Origin: Flavobacteriaceae bacterium | Lineage (GTDB): Bacteria > Bacteroidota > Bacteroidia > Flavobacteriales > Flavobacteriaceae | Direction: 5' to 3' | Assembly: GCA_947488595.1 (NCBI GenBank) | Contig: CANKZI010000021.1 | Location: 1-47,691 of the forward strand | DNA: 47,691 bases | Shown here: positions 1-6,449 of the stretch, piece by piece | How the letters are laid out: each line of letters begins with the position of its first letter | Position numbering within the stretch: position 1 is the first letter of the stretch | The notes under the pieces: generated by a model | What the model saw: only the letters and a program-made list of their open reading frames with translations | The model's database searches: none | Told to the model about the DNA's origin: nothing | Translations under genes and position numbers: made by a program

Positions 1-1
1 G

Positions 2-631
2 AACACCTTAGTTGCGATAGATAAAAAAGGGTTCGATGAAGATTTTCACGAAGACCCTGACAGCATAATAGGTTGGAACGACCCCTATTTCCATATTGGA
101 CTGGAAGTAATCACCAAACAAGAATTTGACAATAAGAAAATGAATTATGGGGTAAATTTAAAATGGGCTGATAGGGATTTTTTTGCTGAAATGATTTTTG
201 TTCAAATGAAATTCTTATTAGCATACAGCATGCTCGAGAGATTAGCGTTTCTGATGACTTCATTTCAATCTGGTTCTAATCAAGTGTCAACTGTTTTAGC
301 AGACAACGATTTTGTTCAAGCCGCAATTTTAAAACTTTATGATGATTTATCTGAAGAAGCAAAAATCAAAAAAAGAGAGGTTTACTCTTCTGAGAGAACA
401 ATTTCCTCTAAGGATAAAGTTAAAATGGGAAAAGTTACTTTCAATTTCAGGGATAGAATAGAACAAGAAGATTTTAAGAAGATAATAATATTCTATTATC
501 AAATTAGAAATAATATTACCCACCGCGGAAAAAGTTTAGGTCGGGGGTCTGATAATTTTAAAAGTTATTTAACAGAATTAACATTGATTATAAAATATAC
601 TCTTGAATTTGGTCAACATTCAAATAATTAA
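2..631 (+). CDS. HEPN-domain-like protein, 5' end cut by window
   Basis: The reading frame is already open at the first base, so the N-terminus lies outside the window; 209 residues are visible. Near the C-terminus there is an R-N-N-I-T-H motif (bases 506-523) in a helical context. This fits the RNxxxH signature of HEPN domains, which are often ribonucleases in toxin-antitoxin, abortive-infection and CRISPR-linked systems. The helix-rich sequence before it, with a basic, aromatic stretch just upstream of the motif, is compatible with a HEPN four-helix fold. Only one base separates its stop from the likely start of the next gene, so the two are probably co-transcribed. The motif is seen directly; the HEPN assignment is inference from that motif and context. 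The substrate and the true length are unknown. It could also be a non-catalytic HEPN protein or an unrelated helical protein. Confidence 0.55.
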   Translation, partial: NTLVAIDKKGFDEDFHEDPDSIIGWNDPYFHIGLEVITKQEFDNKKMNYGVNLKWADRDFFAEMIFVQMKFLLAYSMLERLAFLMTSFQSGSNQVSTVLADNDFVQAAILKLYDDLSEEAKIKKREVYSSERTISSKDKVKMGKVTFNFRDRIEQEDFKKIIIFYYQIRNNITHRGKSLGRGSDNFKSYLTELTLIIKYTLEFGQHSNN

Positions 632-632
632 T

Positions 633-968
633 ATGAAAATAAACGAACTAAAAATCAAAATCAATAGTGGTCAATTTCCAAGTGACTTCCCTCATTTTGG
701 AGGAGCAAACCTAATTATTACAAATGATGCTCAAAGAAATTTTCACGAAGGTGATATAGTAGTATATTCTGAGCATGCTTCAGCATTAAGTTGGTTAGTC
801 ATTGAACTCAAAAAAATCTATAATGACGAAATAGATTCTCTGAATAAATACGACTTTTACCCTTATATAGGTCAGCTCATTAAAAAAACTTTAAAACGTC
901 AGGAGCTACTTTTTGAAACAATGCTTCATGTAGTTGAGGAAATTGAAAGTGATTGGGGAGTGAAATGA
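633..968 (+). CDS. Small hypothetical protein downstream of the HEPN-like gene
   Basis: Predicted product of 111 residues, starting at the ATG one base after the upstream stop (MKINELKIKI...). An in-frame non-ATG start at 603 would overlap the preceding gene and is less likely. I do not recognise the family. The product is mildly acidic, with no signal peptide or membrane segment; the second half looks helical, with a KKTLKRQELLFETML stretch. Its tight coupling to the HEPN-like gene makes it a candidate partner, such as an antitoxin or accessory subunit, but nothing in the sequence proves that. Its stop codon overlaps an ATG (ATGA, 965-968) that opens only a 12-codon peptide ending at 1003. 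This may be a translational-coupling remnant or a trace of a decayed next gene. Confidence 0.5.
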   Translation: MKINELKIKINSGQFPSDFPHFGGANLIITNDAQRNFHEGDIVVYSEHASALSWLVIELKKIYNDEIDSLNKYDFYPYIGQLIKKTLKRQELLFETMLHVVEEIESDWGVK

Positions 969-1025
969 GTAAGGAAGAGATTGGTGTTGTGGAAGGGAGT
1001 TAGATTTTCGATTAAACAAAAAAAG

Positions 1026-1433
1026 ATGTGCACCATTACAAATAAAATAAAACTGTGTTCCTGTAAAGCCAACTCAACAGCAAGGCTGCAACACTATTGG
1101 GTATTGTATAGAAGAAATAAAAACAATGACATTGACATAACAATAGTAGGAGAAGTAATGCTTCCTTCCTTTGATATTTTCCATCCTGAGCAATATGAAT
1201 CGAATTATGCCATACTAGCAAACCGAGTTAATGAGGGTGATGTGTTTGATGTTCCAATGGTGTTTAAAGCTAAAGATGTGTTGGAGCTTGTTTTTAATAA
1301 TAATGATGATTACAGTAAAAGAGCTTCTTATGGTTTCAAATACTTTAAGAAGCAATGGATTAAGTGTGAGGTTGGTGCATATTATTTAATGGGACGTTTT
1401 GATGAAGTACAATTTGGCAAAATAAAAAAATAA
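1026..1433 (+). CDS. Hypothetical protein with Cys-rich N-terminus
   Basis: Predicted product of 135 residues from the ATG at 1026 (MCTITNKIKLCSCKA...). A TTG start at 981 would add 15 residues of low plausibility. The N-terminus has three cysteines in the first 13 residues (C2, C11, C13). They might bind metal, but the pattern is incomplete. The rest looks like a small beta-rich soluble domain with many aromatic residues (Tyr/Phe/Trp). No signal peptide or membrane helix is apparent. I do not recognise the family. It lies on the same strand 57 bases after the previous gene, in an accessory-looking stretch of unknown short genes, so it may belong to the same mobile or variable block. Confidence 0.5.
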   Translation: MCTITNKIKLCSCKANSTARLQHYWVLYRRNKNNDIDITIVGEVMLPSFDIFHPEQYESNYAILANRVNEGDVFDVPMVFKAKDVLELVFNNNDDYSKRASYGFKYFKKQWIKCEVGAYYLMGRFDEVQFGKIKK

Positions 1434-1600
1434 TACATAACCCTGTTCTGATAAGTCTCTTAACTTCCTCCAAATGCTACTCGCATCCTTTCTCTAAACT
1501 CCAAGAAAACACGTACGCTTCGCAACTTGCGCCAGACCTGCCCAAGGCAACGGCGAACTCCTTTAAAAAACAAACAAATACGCCGTTTGCCTATTTTTCC

Positions 1601-2050
1601 AATTATAAAATCATACAAAAAAAAAGCGATGCAGTTGCAAAACCTAAAAGTGAATACCGCTTTTCAGCATCGGTAGAACTGCAACACGAATTGGCTAATA
1701 GGTTTTTTATCATTGACAGAACCGCAATTGAATATAGGGTTTTTGAAGGTGCAATAGAAAATACAACTCGTTTGAGAAATAGACTAGCGTTTAGATATGA
1801 TTTTAATTCAAAATACAACTTAGCGATAGGTGATGAAATATTGTTTAATACAACAGGAACCGATGCACAACATCTGTTTGATCACAATAGAACATTCAGT
1901 AACTTTTCATATAAACCAAATTCAGCAGTAAAGTTAGATGTTGGATATATTTACATTTCAAGATTAACAAAAAGTAATATTGATTTGATAGCAGAAAATA
2001 ATTTCTATTTGAATTTCACCTTCACACTACACGAAGAACCACGCAGTTAA
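1601..2050 (+). pseudogene. Start-less DUF2490-like outer-membrane protein remnant
   Basis: From about 1652 to 2050 the frame encodes alternating beta-strand sequence (ASVELQHELANRFF, RLRNRLAFRYDF, LAIGDEILFNT, FDHNRTFSNFSYK, VKLDVGYIYISR). This resembles the C-terminal half of DUF2490 proteins, which are predicted outer-membrane barrels in Bacteroidota. The frame stays open back into the previous gene, but I found no in-frame ATG between 1434 and 1691 and no signal peptide; only a TTG at 1691 could start translation, in mid-domain. The 5' part (about 1440-1600) has a different, more GC-rich composition. I therefore read it as a 5'-truncated fragment left by a rearrangement. The family is known from general pattern memory only. 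A frameshifted or alternatively started functional gene is not excluded. Confidence 0.5.
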
Positions 2051-2082
2051 TTGTGCTACAGTTAAACAATTAATTACAACAG

Positions 2083-2199
2083 TGCATTTAATCGCAACTA
2101 GCTGGACAAACGTCCAACCGCACAAAATAGGTCGAGCCTATGGCGTTTCTGCTCTAATTATACCTTTTCGATAGGACTAAAGTCCAACCTTACAAAATG
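2083..2199. repeat. Two-copy intergenic repeat with small hairpins
   Basis: Two near-identical 26-base units lie 70 bases apart (2104-2129 and 2174-2199). Each begins with a small hairpin (GGAC, 4-base loop, GTCC) followed by CCAACC..ACAAAAT. A further short element, TGCATTTAATCGCAAC (2083-2098), recurs in altered form at 2252-2265. Such GGAC-loop-GTCC units resemble the small interspersed repeats found between genes in Bacteroidota. The 298-base gap from 2051 to 2348 otherwise holds only the inverted repeat and terminator listed separately; I see no gene in it. Confidence 0.55.
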
Positions 2200-2254
2200 T
2201 GCCATCCGCTATGTGGACTTATAAGTTATAGTAAAGTTCCATAGCAACGACGCA

Positions 2255-2290
2255 TTTTATTGCAACGCATTTCAATCCCTTGCAATAAAA
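2255..2290. repeat. 11-bp perfect inverted repeat
   Basis: TTTTATTGCAA (2255-2265) is matched by TTGCAATAAAA (2280-2290) around a 14-base loop. It abuts the rplT terminator and shares its A/T tract. It could be a backup terminator for the minus-strand ribosomal operon or part of an intergenic repeat family. Confidence 0.55.
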
Positions 2291-2314
2291 AAACCCAATC
2301 TTTTGGATTGGGTT
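2285..2314 (-). terminator. Rho-independent terminator of thrS-infC-rpmI-rplT
   Basis: A 9-bp stem (AACCCAATC at 2292-2300 with GATTGGGTT at 2306-2314) and a 5-base loop are followed, on the minus strand, by a run of T (2285-2291). It lies about 35 bases past the rplT stop. Confidence 0.85.
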
Positions 2315-2348
2315 TTAAAGTAAGTAAGGTAAATATATTGTTAAACGT

Positions 2349-2693
2349 TTATTTTACTTTGTTAAGTATTGCTTTGAAAGCTTCTGGGTGATTCATTGCT
2401 AAATCGGCAAGCACTTTACGGTTCAATTCGATTCCGTTGGCTTTTACTTTACCCATGAATTGAGAGTAAGACATTCCTTCTAGTCTGGCTCCTGCATTGA
2501 TACGCTGAATCCAAAGTGCACGGAAGTTTCTCTTGTTTGCTTTTCTGTCACGGTAAGCGTAGCACATGGCTTTCTCTACCGCATTTTTAGCAACTGTCCA
2601 AACGTTTTTACGACGACCAAAGAAACCTTTGGCTTGCTTCATTATCTTTTTTCTTCTTGCTCTTTTAGCAACTGAATTTACTGATCTTGGCAT
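2349..2693 (-). CDS. rplT: 50S ribosomal protein L20
   Basis: Protein of 114 residues, the usual length for L20. The very basic N-terminus starts [16 protein letters not shown] and continues with the conserved [20 protein letters not shown] segment and the [20 protein letters not shown] core that binds 23S rRNA. L20 is an early assembly protein of the large subunit. It is the last gene of the operon, 118 bases after rpmI, and is followed by a clear terminator. Known from other bacteria: L20 can autoregulate the infC-rpmI-rplT messenger. I did not identify a specific operator structure here. Start and stop are unambiguous. Confidence 0.97.
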   Translation of the reverse strand: MPRSVNSVAKRARRKKIMKQAKGFFGRRKNVWTVAKNAVEKAMCYAYRDRKANKRNFRALWIQRINAGARLEGMSYSQFMGKVKANGIELNRKVLADLAMNHPEAFKAILNKVK

Positions 2694-2811
2694 AATTTTA
2701 ATGTTTTTTTGTAGCAGGCGTCCCGAATTGAATCAAGGGAACTTAGGGCCATACTCCAAGGTTATTTGAATAATTTTTTAACCTAAAGAATGTTAAAAGG
2801 CTGTTTGCTTT

Positions 2812-3009
2812 TTAGATAATTCTTAATTGTTGTTTGATGCTTTTTTCATCTGTTTTGTGAACAAGCGCTGAGTGTGTCAAAGCCAATTTACGTTTTTTAG
2901 ATTTTTTGGTCAAAATGTGACTTTTAAAAGCATGCTTTCTTTTAATCTTTCCAGAACCAGTAACTTTAAAACGTTTCTTGGCGCTAGATTTGGTTTTCAT
3001 TTTAGGCAT
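2812..3009 (-). CDS. rpmI: 50S ribosomal protein L35
   Basis: Protein of 65 residues, highly basic, with the family hallmarks [21 protein letters not shown] and [15 protein letters not shown]. It is a small late-assembling component of the large subunit. It sits between infC and rplT as in most bacteria, but the gap to infC (170 bases) is enlarged by inserted repeat sequence, described separately. The start ATG at 3009 gives the normal length. Confidence 0.96.
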
Positions 3010-3045
3010 TTTTCCTATTTTTTAATTTATTCTTACTTACTGTCT

Positions 3046-3066
3046 TTGCGAGGAACGAAGCAATCT
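3046..3066. repeat. Short dispersed repeat, GAGGAACGAAGCAATCT type
   Basis: TTGCGAGGAACGAAGCAATCT lies just upstream of rpmI in the infC-rpmI gap. A diverged relative lies at 14512-14532 (TTACGGGGGACGAAGTAACTT). Motifs of this kind are scattered between genes in Flavobacteriia; I state that from memory of such genomes, not from a search. Confidence 0.5.
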
Positions 3067-3091
3067 GCTGCGCTAACTCATTTATTTTTTA

Positions 3092-3169
3092 GAAGCTATT
3101 TCCTGCTATCCGTTGCAATCTTTCGCTTCGTAAACTTCGCAAAAGGATTTTCACTACTATCCGGGCTAG
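3092..3169. repeat. Dispersed repeat copy A (infC-rpmI gap)
   Basis: The conserved left end is GAAGCTATTTCCTGCTATCCG, then TTGCAATCTTT. A variable centre follows, and then the conserved right end, AAAGGATTTTCACTACTATC followed by CGGGCTAG. Copy B at 34669-34753 has the same ends and a different centre. Here the element lies inside a conserved operon, starting about 11 bases downstream of the infC stop. Confidence 0.7.
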
Positions 3170-3179
3170 GGCTTCAGTC

Positions 3180-3737
3180 TTATTTCTTCTTTTTCGGAGC
3201 AATGAAAATAATCATTCTCTTGCCTTCTAAAACGGGCATTGCTTCTACTTTTCCGTATTCTTCGAGATCGGTAGCCAATCTTAATAATAATATTTGTCCT
3301 TGATCTTTATAAATGATTGAACGTCCTTTGAAAAAAACAAATGCTTTTAATTTGGCTCCTTCTTTTAGGAATTTCTCTGCATTCTTGCGTTTGAACTCGT
3401 AGTCATGCTCATCTGTTTGTGGTCCGAAACGAATTTCTTTGACCACAACTTGAGTAGATTTGGCTTTTAACGCCTTGTCACGTTTCTTTTGCTCGTAAAC
3501 GAATTTTTTATAATCCATTATTTTACAAACCGGCGGATCAGCATTTGGCGAAATCTCCACCAAATCCAATTCTTGCTCATCAGCCAGTCGCAAGGCATCT
3601 GATAATTTAAAAACACCTGGCTCAATGTTCTCGCCTACAAGTCGTACATCTTGCACGCCACGAATCAAATTGTTGATTCGGTGTGCATCTTTTTTTTCTA
3701 CTCTGGGTTGGTAACCCTTGTTGCTTCTTATTGCTAT
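3180..3737 (-). CDS. infC: Translation initiation factor IF-3, non-canonical AUA start
   Basis: IF-3 binds the 30S subunit and controls start-codon and initiator-tRNA selection. The sequence carries the IF-3 N domain ([38 protein letters not shown]), a lysine-rich linker, and the C domain ([43 protein letters not shown]). The nearest in-frame TTG (3668) would remove conserved residues. The frame continues upstream through [20 protein letters not shown], the expected N-terminus of Bacteroidota IF-3, to an ATA codon at 3737; no ATG, GTG or TTG fits there. From ATA the product is 185 residues. Rare start codons (AUU in E. coli) underlie IF-3 autoregulation, so AUA initiation is a reasonable reading. 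The thrS stop lies 16 bases upstream. Confidence 0.9.
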   Translation of the reverse strand: MAIRSNKGYQPRVEKKDAHRINNLIRGVQDVRLVGENIEPGVFKLSDALRLADEQELDLVEISPNADPPVCKIMDYKKFVYEQKKRDKALKAKSTQVVVKEIRFGPQTDEHDYEFKRKNAEKFLKEGAKLKAFVFFKGRSIIYKDQGQILLLRLATDLEEYGKVEAMPVLEGKRMIIFIAPKKKK

Positions 3738-3753
3738 GACTTTATAATTTAAG

Positions 3754-5700
3754 TTAAACGTTAAATACTTTTAATGTTTTGTCAATTTCTTGTTGTACTA
3801 TATTGGCAAAATCGGCTATAGTAACCGTAATATTACCTTTTCCTTCTTGTCCGTGACGTCGGATAGAAATGGTATTATTTCGCTCTTCTTCCTCGCCTAC
3901 AATCAGCATAAACGGGGTTTTTTGCATTTCGGCATCTCTAATTTTCTTACCGATGGTTTCATTTCGGTTGTCAATTAGGGCGCGAATTTCGTGATTTTCT
4001 AGCAGATTTAAAACTTTTTTCGCATAATTTTCATATTTCTCACTCAAACACAATATTATAGCTTGTTCTGGCATCAGCCAAAGCGGGAAATTTCCTGCAG
4101 TATGCTCGATTAAAATCGCAATAAATCGTTCCATCGAACCAAATGGTGCGCGGTGAATCATTACTGGTGTATGCAATTCATTATCAGAACCTTTATAAGT
4201 CAATTCAAATCGTTCTGGCAGGTTATAATCTACCTGAATCGTGCCCAATTGCCATTGTCTTCCCAAGGCATCTTTGACCATAAAGTCCAATTTCGGACCA
4301 TAAAAAGCAGCTTCGCCGTAGGCAACAACCGTTTTTAATCCTTTATCGGCCGCAGCATTGATAATCGCATTTTCTGCTTTTTCCCAATTTTCGTCACTAC
4401 CAATATATTTATCTCTATTCTCTTGGTCACGCAACGAAATTTGTGCTGTGAAATTTTCAAAACCCAAAGAACCAAATACATAAAGCACCAAATCGATTAC
4501 GTTTTTAAATTCCTGGTCCAGTTGATCTGGCGTACAAAAAATATGCGCATCGTCTTGCGTAAATCCACGTACACGAGTAAGTCCGTGCAATTCGCCACTT
4601 TGTTCATAACGATAAACGGTACCAAATTCGGCATAACGTTTCGGTAAATCTTTGTACGACCAAGGTTTTGTATTATAAATTTCGCAGTGGTGTGGGCAAT
4701 TCATTGGTTTCAACAAAAACTCTTCGCCTTCGGCTGGTGTGCTAATGGGCTGGAAACTGTCGGCACCGTATTTGGCATAATGTCCCGAGGTTACATACAA
4801 TTCTTTTTGTCCGATATGTGGCGTAACAACCTGCTCATAACCTGCTTTTTTTTGCGCTTTTTTCAAAAATTGCTCCAAGCGATCACGCAAAGCAGCACCT
4901 TTTGGCAACCACAAAGGCAAACCTTGTCCGACTTTTTGAGAAAAAGCAAACAATTCTAGTTCTTTGCCTAATTTTCGGTGGTCACGGCGTTTGGCTTCTT
5001 CGAGCAGTTCTAGGTAATCGGTTAAATCTTTTTGTTTTGGAAATGAAACGCCGTAAACGCGAGTGAGTTGTTTGTTTTTTTCGTCTCCACGCCAATAAGC
5101 ACCTGCAACGCTCATTATTTTCATTGCTTTGATGATTCCGGTATTGGGAATGTGGCCACCGCGACACAAATCGGTAAAAGTGGCATGGTCACAAAAAGTG
5201 ATGGTACCGTCTTCGAGATTCGAAATCAATTCGGTTTTGTATTCGTTGTCTTTGTACATCGCCAAAGCATCGGCTTTTGAGACCGCACGCATGGTAAACT
5301 CATGTTTTTCGCGAGAAATCGCCAACACACGTTCTTCGATGGCTTTGAATTCGGCATCCGTGATTTTTGTATCACCAAAGTCAACATCATAATAAAAACC
5401 GTTATCAATGGCTGGTCCTAAGGTCAATTTAATACCACTAAACATTTCTTCTAAGGCTTGCGCCATAACATGCGAAGTCGAGTGCCAAAAAGCTTTTTTG
5501 CCTTCTTTGTCATTCCATGTATATAAAATAAGACTTCCATCAGTGGTTAATGGGGTTGCTGTTTCGATTGTGGTACCATTAAAAGCTGCCGAAATGACGT
5601 TTCTAGCCAATCCTTCGCTGATACTTTTTGCAACATCCATCGGAGTTATGTTTTGCTCAAACTCCTTAACCGACCCATCGGGCAATGTAATCTTAATCAT
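3754..5700 (-). CDS. thrS: Threonine--tRNA ligase
   Basis: Class II aminoacyl-tRNA synthetase of 648 residues, normal full length. It charges tRNA-Thr in the cytoplasm. An N-terminal TGS domain (about 1-62) is followed by the editing domain with its HxxxH zinc-type motif (H73, H77 in HSTSHVMAQ). The class II core includes the [10 protein letters not shown] metal site, motif 2 ([20 protein letters not shown]) and motif 3 ([18 protein letters not shown]). A C-terminal anticodon-binding domain completes it. It is the first gene of the thrS-infC-rpmI-rplT operon, with a candidate promoter just upstream. The start ATG at 5700 aligns with family N-termini. Confidence 0.98.
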   Translation of the reverse strand: MIKITLPDGSVKEFEQNITPMDVAKSISEGLARNVISAAFNGTTIETATPLTTDGSLILYTWNDKEGKKAFWHSTSHVMAQALEEMFSGIKLTLGPAIDNGFYYDVDFGDTKITDAEFKAIEERVLAISREKHEFTMRAVSKADALAMYKDNEYKTELISNLEDGTITFCDHATFTDLCRGGHIPNTGIIKAMKIMSVAGAYWRGDEKNKQLTRVYGVSFPKQKDLTDYLELLEEAKRRDHRKLGKELELFAFSQKVGQGLPLWLPKGAALRDRLEQFLKKAQKKAGYEQVVTPHIGQKELYVTSGHYAKYGADSFQPISTPAEGEEFLLKPMNCPHHCEIYNTKPWSYKDLPKRYAEFGTVYRYEQSGELHGLTRVRGFTQDDAHIFCTPDQLDQEFKNVIDLVLYVFGSLGFENFTAQISLRDQENRDKYIGSDENWEKAENAIINAAADKGLKTVVAYGEAAFYGPKLDFMVKDALGRQWQLGTIQVDYNLPERFELTYKGSDNELHTPVMIHRAPFGSMERFIAILIEHTAGNFPLWLMPEQAIILCLSEKYENYAKKVLNLLENHEIRALIDNRNETIGKKIRDAEMQKTPFMLIVGEEEERNNTISIRRHGQEGKGNITVTIADFANIVQQEIDKTLKVFNV

Positions 5701-5720
5701 CGTTTTTTAATTTTGAATGG

Positions 5721-5752
5721 CAAATATAGAAGATTAACAAAAGACAAGCAAT
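5721..5752 (-). promoter_or_regulatory. Candidate Bacteroidota promoter for thrS operon
   Basis: On the minus strand a TATATTTG box (TAnnTTTG consensus, bases 5721-5728) lies about 20 bases before the thrS ATG. A TTGCTTG stretch lies roughly 17-20 bases upstream as a possible -33 element. The rest of the 276-base divergent gap to 5976 shows no other clear signal and no gene. Confidence 0.5.
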
Positions 5753-5976
5753 ATTATGTTGTGTTTTAAAACAATTTGCAAGGTAATTGGTATAAAATTT
5801 AAAGTGTTTTAGCATTTAGAGGACTTCAGTAAATTAATTTGAAACACAAACTTTTAAACATCACAAATAATTCATTATCTTGGGCTACAGTTTTAATTAC
5901 CGTTTTGCGTTGATCGCGTTTTTTTTAATTTACTAACCTCACCTGATTTTTTGAACTTATTTAGCACTAAAAAATT

Positions 5977-6402
5977 ATGAAGCACCTTTTTTTTGCCGTT
6001 GTATTTTTATTTACCGCAATGCTCTCTGCGCAAAATTCAGTTACAGGAAAATGGAAAACCATAGACGATGAAACCGGAAAGGCAATGGCGATTTTAGAGA
6101 TTTTTGAAAAGAACGGTAAAATTTACGGACGTGTTTTAGAAATTATAGATAAAAAAAACCGCCATTTGAAATGCGAAAAATGTCCAGGTGGCGACAAAGA
6201 CCAGCCGATTTTAGGATTAACAGTTATCAAGGGTTTGTCCAAAGATGGCAACGAATACAATAGCGGTAAAATTTTGGATCCGAAATCTGGCAAATTATAC
6301 AAATGTTATATCAATCTCGAAGAGAAAGACAAACTTAAAGTGCGTGGCTATATCGGAATTTCACTCTTTGGTAGAACGCAATATTGGCATCGGTTGAAGT
6401 AA
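5977..6402 (+). CDS. DUF2147 family secreted protein
   Basis: Protein of 141 residues with an N-terminal signal peptide (MKHLFFAVVFLFTAMLSAQ, cleavage after about residue 19), so it should be exported to the periplasm. The mature part shows the DUF2147 pattern: TGKWKTIDDETGKAMAILEI, then a CEKCPGGDKDQPILGL segment, then NSGKILDPKSGKLYKC and a C-terminal RGYIGISLFGRTQYWHR. DUF2147 is a small beta-rich domain of unclear function, seen in proteins next to metabolic and stress genes. Two cysteines (CxxC) in the middle could form a disulphide. It is a monocistronic gene between thrS and priA. Function is not assigned. Confidence 0.85.
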   Translation: MKHLFFAVVFLFTAMLSAQNSVTGKWKTIDDETGKAMAILEIFEKNGKIYGRVLEIIDKKNRHLKCEKCPGGDKDQPILGLTVIKGLSKDGNEYNSGKILDPKSGKLYKCYINLEEKDKLKVRGYIGISLFGRTQYWHRLK

Positions 6403-6449
6403 CATCTATATTATTTTTTGTTTTTTGATTTTAATACTACATTTATTCC

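Noticed and set aside
2566..2769. Hydrophobic open frame antisense to rplT
   Set aside because: It is the complement of a highly conserved basic ribosomal protein and has no independent support.
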